Source: Cryptomeria japonica
Lineage: Eukaryota; Streptophyta; Pinopsida; Cupressales; Cupressaceae
Assembly: GCF_030272615.1 (NCBI RefSeq)
Contig: NC_081412.1
Span: 26,752,501 to 26,816,500, forward strand
Length of the DNA stretch: 64,000 bases
Direction: 5' to 3'
Shown here in pieces: positions 63,026 to 64,000 of the stretch; the first letter of the stretch is position 1; the number at the start of each line of letters is the position of its first letter. Under the pieces are notes generated by a model. The model had not been told where the DNA came from. It saw only the letters and a list, made by a program, of their open reading frames with translations, and searched no databases. Position numbers and translations under genes: made by a program.

Positions 63026-63853
63026 AGATCTACCTTGCTAAAGGATTTTCCAACACTTAATCTAAATGCTGCACTTGGTTAGAGGCTTTACAATTTATAG
63101 ACTTGATTAGAGTCTTTTACCCTATTAAAGGTTTCTCTTACAACTTCAAAATATTACAATAAAATCATTACAAATATCTGCAAATTTACATCTGGAATGT
63201 TATAGCAGATTCTATGTGCTCAGAATAAGATTACCTTGCTTATAGCATACCTCAACAACCCATATAGTAACTCGTTAAACCCTTATGTTTACTCTATTCT
63301 TTGACTGTTCTCTGAAATCCTTCTCGGTGACCTCTGTGTCTCTGTAACAGTCATAACACTTAGTACTTTCACATGTCTTGCTTTGTATATTTCTATATCT
63401 TCCTTTCTGTCATGCTACATGTATATATCTGATCTTAATCCATGTTGTATAAATAGATCTCTTATGTCAGTGATCCATTCATTGCTTCAATCTTACAAAT
63501 ATATTTTATCGAATGAATAATCATGCAAAATATTTCGTTGGTTAGATGACCTCAAAATCATACACAATCTTTAAGTGCAATTTCCAATGTGATAACGGTT
63601 CTATGTGCCTCGATCTTGTAACACATTTTCATATGGATGTCCAGGTGCAATGAATCTAGTAACACGTTTCACTTGGTGTATATCAACTCTGCTGCTCGGT
63701 AGACAGCTCGGTGTATACTACACTCTAAGACTACTTTCTTCTATAACCGACTAGACTGTGCATACCGACTGAATATTTCGATAGTAGTAACCGACTAGAG
63801 TATATAGAATAACTTTGAACATAAAACTAATGCCAAATTGATAAGTAGTAACA
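63026..63853 (-). repeat. 5' LTR, missing its inner (U5) end
   Basis: Homology to the 3' LTR begins at AGATCTACC (63026, matching 56819) and runs to 63853. About 329 bp of the LTR inner end, the primer-binding site and the gag start are missing, removed by one deletion whose junction is near 63010-63026. Confidence 0.85.
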
Positions 63854-64000
63854 ATTGAAATAGAGAGGAAAGGAAGAGAGATGGAGAAAGAGATAGAAAA
63901 GATTAGAAAAGGTGAAAAAGAGAAAAGGATAGAGAGAAAATTTGCATATAACAATAATACTTTTCTATCAATACATTGATGGGATTCTCACTCATCAATA
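63854..64000. other. Right flank of the LTR insertion
   Basis: A purine-rich stretch (GAGAGGAAAGGAAGAGAGAT) outside the element. No gene. Confidence 0.4.

Larger units (their letters stand above)
56490..63853 (-). mobile_element. Complete insertion of a pol-less, two-frame LTR element
   Basis: Direct repeats at both ends (56490-57542 and 63026-63853) are near-identical LTRs. They start TGTTACTACTTATCAA on the minus strand and end CCTAACA on the full copy. The five bases outside are GTTGA (56485-56489) and ATTGA (63854-63858), a four-of-five target duplication. A polypurine tract (TCAAAAGGGGAGAT, 57556-57543) adjoins the left, 3' LTR. Inside, two long minus-strand frames are present, but no protease, reverse transcriptase, RNase H or integrase. 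A deletion has removed the inner end of the 5' LTR, the primer site and the first gag-like part. LTR style points to Copia, possibly the Sirevirus branch; this is inference. Confidence 0.8.

Overview
This window reads as nuclear DNA of a large, repeat-filled seed-plant genome. It is AT-rich, has GT-AG introns and plant-type leucine-rich-repeat (LRR) receptor exons, and carries fragments of nearly every plant transposon class: Copia LTR elements, LINE, SINE, MITE, hAT and Helitron. Nothing bacterial, viral or organellar was recognised. A gymnosperm is a reasonable guess from the density of old insertions, but the sequence alone does not prove it.

Layout. 1-9.5 kb: old LTR sequence, a MITE with 23-bp perfect inverted ends, a probable last coding exon of a host gene (minus strand, 4509-4619), an LTR end with a 31-bp tandem repeat, and a tRNA-derived SINE with a 17-bp target duplication. 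9.5-16 kb: two copies of a pol-less LTR element whose bodies are about 2.57 kb. 16.3-17 kb: a DUF4283 (LINE ORF1 type) pseudogene. 17-25 kb: AT-rich, gene-poor sequence with local tandem duplications and a long CT/AC microsatellite. 25-29.5 kb (minus strand): an LRR receptor gene made of one leader exon and eleven tandem 144-nt exons, then decayed LRR remnants and no kinase. 31-43 kb: a broken Helitron (Rep, helicase end, RPA1-like gene) lying between inverted copies of a roughly 300-bp exon-like repeat. 43-48.8 kb: a Copia integrase fragment, a solo-LTR-like 3.4-kb block and a LINE tail. 51-54 kb: a hAT transposase pseudogene. 56.5-63.9 kb: a complete minus-strand LTR insertion without pol that carries two long open frames.

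The two things most worth attention are the LRR exon array and the LTR element. In the array, near-identical phase 1-1 exons of exactly two LRRs each alternate with introns of 86-102 bp, so any subset can be spliced without losing frame. The LTR element encodes a coiled-coil protein with five CCHC zinc knuckles and a second product of about 1,110 codons; both frames are broken only by stop codons, with no frameshift that I could find. The window has no fully intact gene. The best candidates for real host coding sequence are the LRR leader exon with its array and the small exon at 4509-4619.
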